40,000 nucleotides of DNA from Betaproteobacteria bacterium (lineage in GTDB: Bacteria; Pseudomonadota; Gammaproteobacteria; Burkholderiales; SG8-39): contig VBDE01000082.1 in NCBI GenBank assembly GCA_005883665.1, forward strand, positions 1 through 40,000, given 5' to 3'. Position 1 is the first letter of the stretch; every line of letters begins with the position of its first letter. A program made the translations under genes and the position numbers. Below, piece after piece: positions 22,418-29,183 of the stretch. The notes beneath the pieces were generated by a model. That model was given only the letters and a program-made list of their open reading frames with translations, did not search any database and was not told the origin of the DNA.

Positions 22418-22664
22418 GAAGCGATGGAAGAGGGCATGGGCGAGGAGCGATTTTCCCACGCCGCCTGCAGCGCGTCATCGAGGACGTGGGTGAAGCGCGC
22501 CATGTCGAACAGTGGAAGGTGGCGCGGTTGGCGGCGAGCCGCGGGCGTTAACGGGCGAGCAGCGAAGGTTCCCGCGCCAGCCTGAGCAACAGCGTTTCGT
22601 AGTCGGCCAGGCCGGTGGCCACCAGCTCCGGCAGCCCAATCGCACGAAGCTGGCTATCGGCCAA
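22414..22664 (-). pseudogene. 3' stub of a third tandem SEC-C/GT41 paralogue
   Basis: Read leftwards from about 22664, the DNA gives SQLRAIGLPELVATGLADYE and LLLRLAREPSLLAR. It then meets a stop where the neighbour has Tyr (TAA at 22550-22548), continues RPRLAANRAT, loses one base near 22518 and ends WENRSSPMPSSIAS before TGA 22416-22414. The functional neighbour has the same ending. Everything upstream of SQLRAIG is gone; the break at about 22664 meets unrelated DNA. So one more gene once stood upstream in this array. The stop still overlaps the next gene's GTG. Confidence 0.85.
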
Positions 22665-22734
22665 GAGAGTTTGATGACGCAACTTCCTTCTGTGCTACAT
22701 TTACCGGTTCTTAGCGCCCTCTTGGTTTTTCCTG

Positions 22735-22845
22735 GATCAGGCGCCGGGCATCTAAGCGGGAAACGTACTTGAAAATATATCTCCCTGAGAGTTAACCTCC
22801 CTGAAGAGTCGTGGCAGACCACCACGTTGATAGACCGGGTGTAGA
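22735..22845 (+). rRNA. degenerate 23S rRNA 3'-end fragment
   Basis: The segment holds GGGCATCTAAGCGGGAAAC, then ATCTCCCTGA, CTCCCTGAAGAGTCGTGG and ACCACGTTGATAGACCGGGT. These follow in order the last 110 or so bases of bacterial 23S rRNA (GCATCTAAGC..GAAAC, CTCCCTGA, CTGAAG, ACGACGTTGATAGGCCGGGTGTG). Several mismatches and small length changes show that it is not functional, and nothing of the rest of the 23S gene is present. It is a relic and not an active rRNA gene. Confidence 0.8.
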
Positions 22846-22888
22846 AGGGTGGATTCCCCGTGCAAACGTAGGTCATCGTCAAGCACCC
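22846..22888 (+). rRNA. 5S rRNA 3'-end fragment
   Basis: GGTGGATTCCCCGTGCAAAC followed by GTAGGTCATCGTCAAGC matches the last 40 or so bases of proteobacterial 5S rRNA (GTGTGGATTCCCCATGCGA, AGTAGGTCATCGTCAAGC). It directly abuts the 23S fragment, so the last bases of 23S, the spacer and the first two thirds of 5S have been deleted, perhaps through the short shared GTGTG/GGTGG sequence. Non-functional relic. Confidence 0.75.
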
Positions 22889-22890
22889 TG

Positions 22891-22929
22891 CAAAGTCAAA
22901 GGCCCACTTCGCGTGGGCTTTTGACTTTG
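22891..22929 (+). terminator. rRNA-operon-type intrinsic terminator
   Basis: A long hairpin: CAAAGTCAAAGGCCCAC pairs with GTGGGCTTTTGACTTTG over 17 base pairs, with one G-T wobble and a five-base TTCGC loop. It stands 2 bases after the 5S relic, as expected for an rrn terminator, and its A/T-rich outer stem would act in both directions. It probably shields the sulfatase gene from upstream reading. Confidence 0.75.
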
Positions 22930-22996
22930 ATGAAATGGATGAAAATGACATCCTTGAGGAACGACAATCTATCGGCGGCCGCCGGCAGATTGCGGC

Positions 22997-23001
22997 GGAG
23001 G
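22997..23001 (+). promoter_or_regulatory. ribosome-binding site for the sulfatase GTG start
   Basis: GGAGG five bases before GTG 23007. The longer in-frame ATG at 22935 has no such site and lies 5 bases from the terminator stem, so GTG 23007 is preferred. Confidence 0.55.
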
Positions 23002-23006
23002 CTAAC

Positions 23007-24389
23007 GTGCTGAGCTTGCCGAAGGAGAACGTCACCTCGCGAAGCGACGGACGGAGCCAGGTTCGACGGGCGCAGCCGAATCTGCTATTCATCTTCAGCG
23101 ACGAGCATCGAGCGTGCTCGCTATCAGGAGAGCCGTACTGCGATGTGCAGACAACTCACCTGAGACGGCTCGCGCGGGAAGGGATTCGTTTCGGCAACTG
23201 CATCTCGAATTATCCGGTTTGTTCACCGTACCGGGCGATGCTTCTCAGCGGGCGGTGGCCCTTCCAGACTGGCGTCGTCGACAATGCGCTCCGGTTGCGT
23301 GACGAAGAATTTTCTCTGGGCGAGGCATTTCGGCGCGCGGGCTACCACACGGGGTACATTGGCAAGTGGCACCTCTCGGCGGGTGACCACGAGGCCGCGG
23401 AATTCATCTCGAAGGGCCCCGCTCGGCAAGGCTTCGAGAATTGGCAGGTGTGGTCCAATACGAGGCATCACTTCGGCGCATTCACCTTCGACCCGGACAC
23501 TGGCCAGATAATCCGGCGCGAAGGTTATAGCGCCACGTTGATGACCGATGCAGCTATCGACTTCATCGGCACGCATACGGACAAGCCCTGGCTGCTTGTT
23601 CTCTCGTGGGGCCCACCGCATCCGCCGTTCGAGTCGGCGCCGCCCGAGACGATGCGGCTGTACGATCCGGAGTCGCTGCAACTCCGCCCTAACGTGCCCG
23701 CGGAGCTGACATCCGATCTGAAAAGACGCCTCCGCGGCTACTACGCCCACATCTCGGCTTTGGATTCGGAGCTGGGACGACTGCTGGACAAGCTTAACCA
23801 AACCGAGCAAGTAACCAATACGGTCGTCGTCTATACGTCCGACCACGGTACGATGATAGGGTCGCATGGATACCGTCGTGGTAAGCGTTTGCCGTTTGAT
23901 GAAGCGTGCAAGGTCCCCTTCCTGCTCCGTTACCCAGGCGTAGTGCCGGTGAACCGTACCGCTGATGTTCTCCTCGGTGCGATCGACCTCTTCCCGTCGC
24001 TGTGCGGACTCGCTGGGGTGCCGGTGCCCCAGCACTGCGAGGGAATGGACCTTTCGGATGCGATGCGCGGAAATGCGATGCGAGCCCCCGAAAGCGCCTT
24101 CCTGATGCATATACAGAGGACCAATGCGGGTGGCGAGAGCGGCAAGCAAGCCCCGCTGTTCCGCGGCGTCACGACCGATCGGTTCACGTACGCGATCGCC
24201 GACACCGGGCGCTGGTGCCTATACGACAACCGCGAGGATCCGTACCAGATCCGTAATCTGGTCGCCGAGGCGGCACACGCCCGGACGGTGGCGGCACTGG
24301 AAGAGCTCGTTTTCGATTGGCTCAGGCGTGCGCAAGACCCCTTTCCGCTGGACGCGGCGCGGCGGAGGCGCTCGATCTACGCACCGTAG
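23007..24389 (+). CDS. formylglycine-type sulfatase
   Basis: Protein of 460 residues from GTG 23007 (484 if ATG 22935 is used). It should hydrolyse a sulfate ester. The fold of type I sulfatases begins at QPNLLFIFSDEHR with the metal-binding Asp. The modification motif C-x-P-x-R is present as CSPYR in NYPVCSPYRAMLLSGR, so Cys is expected to become formylglycine by an FGE enzyme; none is in the window. GYIGKWHL supplies the conserved Lys and His, and YTSDHGTMIGSHG the second metal site. No signal peptide is visible, so it would be cytoplasmic, which is less usual for glycan-degrading sulfatases. The gene stands alone between an rRNA relic and a GT41 stub, so it may have been brought in as a unit. 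Alternative: a phosphonate monoester hydrolase-like member of the same superfamily. Confidence 0.85.
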   Translation: MLSLPKENVTSRSDGRSQVRRAQPNLLFIFSDEHRACSLSGEPYCDVQTTHLRRLAREGIRFGNCISNYPVCSPYRAMLLSGRWPFQTGVVDNALRLRDEEFSLGEAFRRAGYHTGYIGKWHLSAGDHEAAEFISKGPARQGFENWQVWSNTRHHFGAFTFDPDTGQIIRREGYSATLMTDAAIDFIGTHTDKPWLLVLSWGPPHPPFESAPPETMRLYDPESLQLRPNVPAELTSDLKRRLRGYYAHISALDSELGRLLDKLNQTEQVTNTVVVYTSDHGTMIGSHGYRRGKRLPFDEACKVPFLLRYPGVVPVNRTADVLLGAIDLFPSLCGLAGVPVPQHCEGMDLSDAMRGNAMRAPESAFLMHIQRTNAGGESGKQAPLFRGVTTDRFTYAIADTGRWCLYDNREDPYQIRNLVAEAAHARTVAALEELVFDWLRRAQDPFPLDAARRRRSIYAP

Positions 24390-24763
24390 CTCGCTCCGCG
24401 TCTGCCACGCTCGGCGTCCTTTTGACCACTTGCGACAACGCGTCAGCAGTGCGTCGTCGGCCCTCAGCGAGGCAACGTTGCGGGATGTGGAGCGTGCCGG
24501 ATACAGATGTCGTCTCGGGCCAGCGCAAGGGCGAGTACATCGTAGTCGGCGAGGCTGGTGAAGATAAGCTCATTTGACGCTTACCTTCATGTAAGTTCCT
24601 CGAGAGTGTTAACCGCAATGGACCATCGCGCGTTCCAAGAAGCTGTGGCAGCCTGTTTGGCATAATCGCGATTCGCGCTCGTCATCAAGGGCGGCCGGCG
24701 CCTCGAGCCGCGCGGCGACGCGATTCCCACGCCCACGGACCCAACGCTGCTATCCTCCCGCCC
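24390..24763. other. intergenic region before wzm
   Basis: A gap of 374 bases. It holds the GT41 stub annotated separately at 24498-24575. TTGGCATAATCG (24657-24668) contains CATAAT, a possible -10 about 100 bases before the wzm ATG, but no fitting -35 is seen. CTTACCTTCATGTAAG (24580-24595) is a small imperfect inverted repeat. Nothing else is recognised. Confidence 0.4.
24498..24575 (-). pseudogene. GT41 C-terminal remnant
   Basis: Read leftwards from about 24572, the DNA gives ELIFTSLADYDVLALALARD. The intact paralogue at 20123-22417 has ELVTTSLADYETLALRLARE. About 41 of 59 bases agree by eye. Beyond this block the similarity fades and stops appear in all frames. It lies on the same strand as the other GT41 stub at 22414-22664, on the far side of the sulfatase gene. 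Confidence 0.6.
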
Positions 24764-25591
24764 ATGGCTTCCGCGCCCCGTTCCGTCGCGCCTGGCACCT
24801 TGGCTTCCGAGACCGCGTGGCGCCTGGCGCGCCATCGCACGCTCTTCGTCAATTTCTTCCGCCGCGAGCTGTTCTCACGCTACCTCGGCAGCGTGAGCGG
24901 CTTCGCCTGGGCCTTCCTGCACCCACTGGCGCTGCTGGCCGTGTATCACTTCATATTTACGACCGTCTTTCGCGCGGGGGCGATGAACGGCAAGAGCTTT
25001 CTCCTGTTCGTCGCCGTGGCGCTATGGCCCTGGCTCGCGGCTCAGGAAGCGCTGCAGCGAGGCACGGTGTCGATCGGCGGCTACGCGGGGCTTATTCGCA
25101 AGGTCGCCTTTCCGCACGAGCTCGTCGTTTATGCCTCGGTCGCGGCGACGCTGGTGTTGCAGTTCGCGGGCTACCTCGTGGTGCTGGTGGTGCTCGCGCT
25201 CTTCGGCGAACCGGTGCGCTTCGAGGGGTTGCTGCTGGCGATACCCCTGTGGCTCGTGCTTGCGGTCGGGGTAACGGGGCTCGCGCTGGCCTTGGCGGCG
25301 CTCCAGGTGTTCATTCGGGACATCGAGCACATCCTTCTCCCGGTGTTGATGATCCTCATGTATCTCACCCCGATCCTCTATCCGCTGTCGCTCGTGCCCG
25401 AGTCGATGAAGGCGTGGGTCGCGGCCAATCCGTTCGGCTATCTCGTCGAGCGGCTCCGGGACGCGTTGCTCGAGGGCCGGCTTGCGATCGCGTGGGGCGA
25501 CGCCGTCGCGGTGGTCGTGGCGGTCGCGTTATTCGCGGGCGGTCGCTGGGTATTCCTGCGGCTGTCGCCACACTTCGAGGATTTCGTCTGA
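24764..25591 (+). CDS. wzm: ABC-2 type polysaccharide export permease
   Basis: Protein of 275 residues with an N-terminal cytoplasmic stretch and about six membrane segments. The order is that of Wzm/TagG permeases: an amphipathic RRELFSRYLGSVSGFAWAFLHP entry, LLFVAVALWPWLAAQEAL, RKVAFPHELV at the coupling region, and MILMYLTPILYPLSLVPE near the end. With Wzt it forms the inner-membrane transporter that moves an undecaprenyl-linked polysaccharide to the periplasm. The stop overlaps the Wzt start (TGATG), so the subunits are made together. Length and arrangement are normal. No good ribosome-binding site is visible before ATG 24764. Teichoic-acid, capsule and O-antigen permeases are alike at this level; the Wzt C-terminal domain favours O-antigen. 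Confidence 0.88.
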   Translation: MASAPRSVAPGTLASETAWRLARHRTLFVNFFRRELFSRYLGSVSGFAWAFLHPLALLAVYHFIFTTVFRAGAMNGKSFLLFVAVALWPWLAAQEALQRGTVSIGGYAGLIRKVAFPHELVVYASVAATLVLQFAGYLVVLVVLALFGEPVRFEGLLLAIPLWLVLAVGVTGLALALAALQVFIRDIEHILLPVLMILMYLTPILYPLSLVPESMKAWVAANPFGYLVERLRDALLEGRLAIAWGDAVAVVVAVALFAGGRWVFLRLSPHFEDFV

Positions 25592-26823
25592 TGTCGGCGC
25601 CGCTGCTGCATCTTTCCGGCGTCGGCAAGGACTACGCCAAGCTCGATACCAACGCCGGCCGCATCGGCCTGGTGCTCGATCTGTTGCGCGGCCGCGGCGT
25701 GACGCACGCCTTCTGCGCGCTCGACGAGGTTTCGTTCGATCTCGCCGCGGGCGAATCGCTCGGCATCATCGGCGAGAACGGCGCCGGCAAATCGACCCTG
25801 CTCAAGATCATCGCCGGCGTGGTTACGCCCACGCGCGGCAGAGTCGACGTGCGCGGGCGCGTCGGTGCCCTGCTCGAGCTGGGGTCGGGCTTCCATCCGG
25901 AGTATTCGGGGCTCGCCAACATCGATCTCGCCGCGGCGCTGCTCGGCCTGACGCCTGCCGAGATTGCAGCGAAGCGCGACGAGATCGTCGCCTTCGCCGA
26001 CATCGGCGAGCACATCCACGATCCGATCAAGTACTACTCCTCCGGCATGGTCGTCCGGCTGGGTTTCGCGGTCGCCACTGCGCTCAAGCCGGATATCCTG
26101 ATCACCGACGAGGTGCTCGCCGTCGGCGACGAGTCGTTCCAGAAGAAGTGCGTCGCCTGGATTGAGAACTATCTCGCCGGCGGCGGAACGCTGCTCTTGT
26201 GCGCGCACAGCATGTACCACGTGCAGAAGCTCTGCCGCGCCGCGCTGTGGCTGAAGGACGGTCGCGTCGAGCGCTCGGGACGCGCGCCGGAAGTCTGCCA
26301 AGCTTATCTCGCTTACCACGAGGAGAAGAGTGCGCTCACGAAACGACCGACCGGCGTGGCGGATGCCGCGCTCGTTGCCGCGGCCGGCTACTATGCCCTC
26401 AAGTCGCTCGACATGCATCCCGGCGAATCGCTGCCCGAGTCGGCGAGCTTCACGGTAAGCGGCGAAGCCTATTCGCCGGACGGACGTGCACCCGTGGTCC
26501 TGATCGGGATCGTGCGTGCAGATGGAACGCCCGTCTACGGTGTCGCGACGGACATGGATGGAGTGGTACCGCATCCTGTCGCGCCGAATCGCTATGCCTT
26601 CGCCATCGACTTTCCGTCGCTTCCGTTGCTGCCGGGAAAGTATCTCGTGCGCGGACACGTGCTCGACCCCGAGGGCGTGCGCCTGTTCGATACGCTGGAG
26701 AAGTCACTGACGATTACAGGGGCGGCTCGTGAATTTGGCTTGATCCGGCTGCAACATCACTGGCGCATGGGGGATCACGATACTGCGGTCGCTCTTCCAG
26801 ACTCGATGCCTGACAGGCAGTGA
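25591..26823 (+). CDS. wzt: ABC transporter ATPase with C-terminal carbohydrate-binding domain
   Basis: Protein of 410 residues from ATG 25591, overlapping the wzm stop by one base. Residues 1-240 form the ATPase: Walker A GENGAGKSTL at 61-70, signature YSSGM at 149-153, Walker B PDILITDEVLAVGD at 167-180 and a switch His in CAHSMYH. Residues about 265-400 form a beta-rich extension like the Wzt C-terminal domain, which in Escherichia coli O9a and Klebsiella O12 binds the modified non-reducing end of the O-antigen so that only finished chains are exported. Its presence implies a chain-end modification; the methyltransferase at 27963 is a candidate. The longer frame starting at 24817 is only a shadow of wzm. 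Confidence 0.9.
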   Translation: MSAPLLHLSGVGKDYAKLDTNAGRIGLVLDLLRGRGVTHAFCALDEVSFDLAAGESLGIIGENGAGKSTLLKIIAGVVTPTRGRVDVRGRVGALLELGSGFHPEYSGLANIDLAAALLGLTPAEIAAKRDEIVAFADIGEHIHDPIKYYSSGMVVRLGFAVATALKPDILITDEVLAVGDESFQKKCVAWIENYLAGGGTLLLCAHSMYHVQKLCRAALWLKDGRVERSGRAPEVCQAYLAYHEEKSALTKRPTGVADAALVAAAGYYALKSLDMHPGESLPESASFTVSGEAYSPDGRAPVVLIGIVRADGTPVYGVATDMDGVVPHPVAPNRYAFAIDFPSLPLLPGKYLVRGHVLDPEGVRLFDTLEKSLTITGAAREFGLIRLQHHWRMGDHDTAVALPDSMPDRQ

Positions 26824-26832
26824 ACCACGCTC

Positions 26833-27648
26833 ATGCGTGCCTCGATCCTGACGTACCATTCGGGCAACATCGCCGGCAACGACTACGCAAGCAACAACCT
26901 TCTGGCGCTTGCCCACGATCTCGATGTCGTGCGTGCGCTGCGGCTACCCGTCGTAGCTCTGCGTCGGGTCGTCGATGCGCTGCTGGACCGAACCCTGCCC
27001 TTGCCGGAAAGGGTCGTGGCGATCACGCTGGACGACGGGCTCGACTTCGACTTCATCGACCTCCGGCACCCCTTTCACGGCCCTCAGCGGTCCGCGCACA
27101 CCATCCTGCGCGACCATGCGCAGCGGCACGGCATGTTCGTCCATGCGACCTCGTTCGTGATCGCGTCCCCGGACGCGCGCCGCCAGATCGCGCGGCATGA
27201 GATGCTCGACTACCAATGGATCGGAGAACAATGGTGGCCCGAGGCGATCGCCTCCGGATTGTTCCACTTGGGTAATCACAGTTGGGACCACATGAGCCCG
27301 TCGGCGACGCCGGCAGGTCAGCAGGATGCGCGACCCGGATCTTTCCAAGCCGTTGCGAACTTCGACGCTGCCCACCTGCAGGTCGCGCAGGCGCATGCGT
27401 ATATCTCGGCCAAGGCGCCCAACCCCGGCACGGCCTTGTTTGCCTATCCGTACGGTGCACCAAGCGATTACGTCTCGAACGAATACCTGCCACGCTACGG
27501 CGAGCGCAACGGGACCTTGGCCGCACTGACCGCAACGCCGGGAACAGCGCATGATGGCAGCAATCGGTGGCTGCTGCCGCGTTACACGTGTGGCGTCGAT
27601 TGGCGATCGCCTGAGGACCTCGCGCGAATCCTGGCTGCAGAGGTCTAG
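26833..27648 (+). CDS. polysaccharide deacetylase (CE4, NodB-like)
   Basis: Protein of 271 residues starting 9 bases after wzt. It follows the NodB homology plan: ILTYHSG near the start, catalytic-motif ITLDDGLDFDF near residue 63, the metal-binding pair in HLGNHSWDH near residue 145, and LFAYPYG near residue 200. Such enzymes remove N- or O-acetyl groups from sugars with a bound divalent metal. No signal peptide or membrane anchor is visible, so it would act in the cytoplasm, perhaps on a lipid-linked intermediate before export. The position just behind wzt suggests that it works on the exported glycan. The pattern has some spacing unlike well-studied chitin or peptidoglycan deacetylases, so the exact substrate stays open. 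Confidence 0.82.
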   Translation: MRASILTYHSGNIAGNDYASNNLLALAHDLDVVRALRLPVVALRRVVDALLDRTLPLPERVVAITLDDGLDFDFIDLRHPFHGPQRSAHTILRDHAQRHGMFVHATSFVIASPDARRQIARHEMLDYQWIGEQWWPEAIASGLFHLGNHSWDHMSPSATPAGQQDARPGSFQAVANFDAAHLQVAQAHAYISAKAPNPGTALFAYPYGAPSDYVSNEYLPRYGERNGTLAALTATPGTAHDGSNRWLLPRYTCGVDWRSPEDLARILAAEV

Positions 27649-27731
27649 ACGAAGTCGGGAAGGACTGCTCTCGGCGATGTCCTCTGACAGCCTAGTATTG
27701 CCTGCCCTCGTAACCGTTCTCCCTTCCCGCA

Positions 27732-27842
27732 ACCGAGCTGGCGCGCCGACCGGAATTGCTGGCGCATTATCGCGAGCGCATGCGCGCTGGACGCGCGAGC
27801 TCGCCCTTGTTCGAGACCGTCGGCCATGCGTACGCCCTTAGG
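27732..27842 (+). pseudogene. C-terminal remnant of a GT41 or related glycosyltransferase
   Basis: The plus-strand frame reads ELARRPELLAHYRERMRAGR and then ASSPLFETVGHAYAL. GT41 proteins in this window end with the same pattern (LAREPSLLARYRARLAANRA, then PLFDMARFTHAF). No start or catalytic part precedes it, and the frame only runs on to TAG at 27924-27926, inside the promoter-like sequence of the next gene. The rest of the 27649-27962 gap shows nothing else apart from that promoter-like element. Confidence 0.6.
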
Positions 27843-27918
27843 CAAGCTGACGTAAGCCTGACACCGACCTCGGCGGCGCGTCCCGAGGGGAATCACGGCG
27901 GCAAGGCGTCGCGTCGGG

Positions 27919-27924
27919 TAAAAT
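27919..27924 (+). promoter_or_regulatory. putative -10 element (TAAAAT), copy 2
   Basis: TCGGGTAAAATA lies 39 bases before the methyltransferase ATG, with GGCGGCAAGG shortly upstream. The same arrangement stands before the methyltransferase remnant at 12192. There is no clear -35. Confidence 0.4.
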
Positions 27925-27962
27925 AGACCATTTTTCACCGCGCCAGACGCCGCGGCGCACGC

Positions 27963-29183
27963 ATGTCCAGCTCGATTTCCACTCCGTTGACTACCATCCC
28001 GGAATTCACGGGAGAGCGCTTTCTGCCGAGCTGCAGCGGCGAGATTGCCTACGAGCACTGGCACCGTTACGCGTTTGCGCGCCGCTTCGTCGCGGGCAAG
28101 CGCGTGCTTGACGCGGCCTGCGGCGAAGGCTACGGTTCGGCGCTGCTCGGAGCCGTTGCCGCGGACGTGATCGGCATCGACATCGACATGGCGACCATCG
28201 ACCGCGCGCGCGCTACATACGGCGATGGCAAGCGGACGCGCTTCATCGCCTCCTCGTGCGCCGGCCTGCCGCTACCCAGCGCCTCGATCGACGTCGTCGT
28301 ATCGTTCGAGACGATCGAGCACCTGGCCGCCGAGGACCAGCTCGCGATGTTGACCGAGTTCGCACGCGTGCTCATGCCCGAAGGGCTGCTGCTGATGTCC
28401 TCGCCCAACCGGCGCCTTTACAGCGATGCGCGGAACTACGTCAACCCGTACCACCAGCGGGAGCTGTACCGCGACGATCTCAGCCGTCTGCTCGCAAAGC
28501 GCTTTCCGGCGCAGCGCTGGCATCATCAGCGCGTGGCGTATTGGTCGGGGATCTGGACCGAAGGCAACACGGAATCTCCGATCGCGGGCGCCGTGGAGGC
28601 CTGGATCGGCGATGGACAGCGTGTCGCTGCGTATTCGGCGCCCGAGGGCATGTATTTCATCGTCCTTGCCGCGCGCGACGCCGGCGCTCTACCCGCCGAA
28701 GAAGTGCGCGTGTCGCTGTTCACCGACGCCGACGAGAGCCAGGCCAAGCGCGCGGAAGCCGCCGCCCGCGAGGTCCTGCGGCTCGACGGCCTGCTCAGGC
28801 AGAAAGCTGTCGCGGAGGAGCAGTACGCGGGTCACATCCGGCACCTCGAGACGCTGGTTGCCGAGCGGGAGCGGTTGGTGGTCGAGCGCGACGCCGCCGT
28901 CGAGCGCCACACGGCGCACATCCACCACCTGGAAGCGCTCGTCGTCGAGCGCGATCGAGCGCTCAGCGAAGCGAACGCCGCACGCGAGGAGGATCGACCG
29001 AAGATCGCGGCGCTCGAAAAGCAGATGATTTCCCTCGAAGTCGGGCGCACGCGTTTGGAATCCGAGCGCACGCGGCTCGCGGCGGCGCTCTCGGCACAGG
29101 AGCGCGTAATCGCCTATCTGCAAAGCTTTCGCGGCTGGCTCGGCTGGCCCTGGCGGCGTTTCCGGCAGTGGCGGGAACGCTAG
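27963..29183 (+). CDS. SAM-dependent methyltransferase with C-terminal coiled coil
   Basis: Protein of 406 residues. Residues 15-200 form a class I methyltransferase of the type 11 kind: FTGERFLPSCSGEIAYEHWH, SAM loop VLDAACGEGYGSALL at 48-62, acidic GIDIDMATI, and VVSFETIEHL. Residues about 245-385 are a long charged coiled coil with an internal repeat (HIRHLETLVAERERL, HIHHLEALVVERDRAL). The protein ends in an aromatic, basic tail (FRGWLGWPWRRFRQWRER) that could touch the membrane. This plan recalls WbdD, in which a methyltransferase-kinase with a coiled coil caps O-antigen chains and sets their length, though no kinase domain is seen here. The wzm/wzt pair lies just upstream. A decayed copy exists at 12270. 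The next gene starts directly after the stop. Confidence 0.85.
   Translation: MSSSISTPLTTIPEFTGERFLPSCSGEIAYEHWHRYAFARRFVAGKRVLDAACGEGYGSALLGAVAADVIGIDIDMATIDRARATYGDGKRTRFIASSCAGLPLPSASIDVVVSFETIEHLAAEDQLAMLTEFARVLMPEGLLLMSSPNRRLYSDARNYVNPYHQRELYRDDLSRLLAKRFPAQRWHHQRVAYWSGIWTEGNTESPIAGAVEAWIGDGQRVAAYSAPEGMYFIVLAARDAGALPAEEVRVSLFTDADESQAKRAEAAAREVLRLDGLLRQKAVAEEQYAGHIRHLETLVAERERLVVERDAAVERHTAHIHHLEALVVERDRALSEANAAREEDRPKIAALEKQMISLEVGRTRLESERTRLAAALSAQERVIAYLQSFRGWLGWPWRRFRQWRER

Noticed and set aside
22664-22735. Possible insertion-sequence end between the GT41 stub and the rRNA relic
   Set aside because: No inverted repeats, target duplication or transposase frame could be found.
24817-25590. 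N-terminal extension of the wzt frame
   Set aside because: It is an Arg-rich shadow of wzm; the ATG at 25591 overlaps the wzm stop and begins the ATPase fold at once.
25438-26658. Open frame of 406 codons on the minus strand
   Set aside because: Antisense to wzt, whose Walker and signature motifs are intact.
28800-29000. Repeated DNA in the methyltransferase 3' half as a possible tandem repeat element
   Set aside because: It is coding sequence for two similar coiled-coil segments; no perfect tandem unit or repeat array is present.
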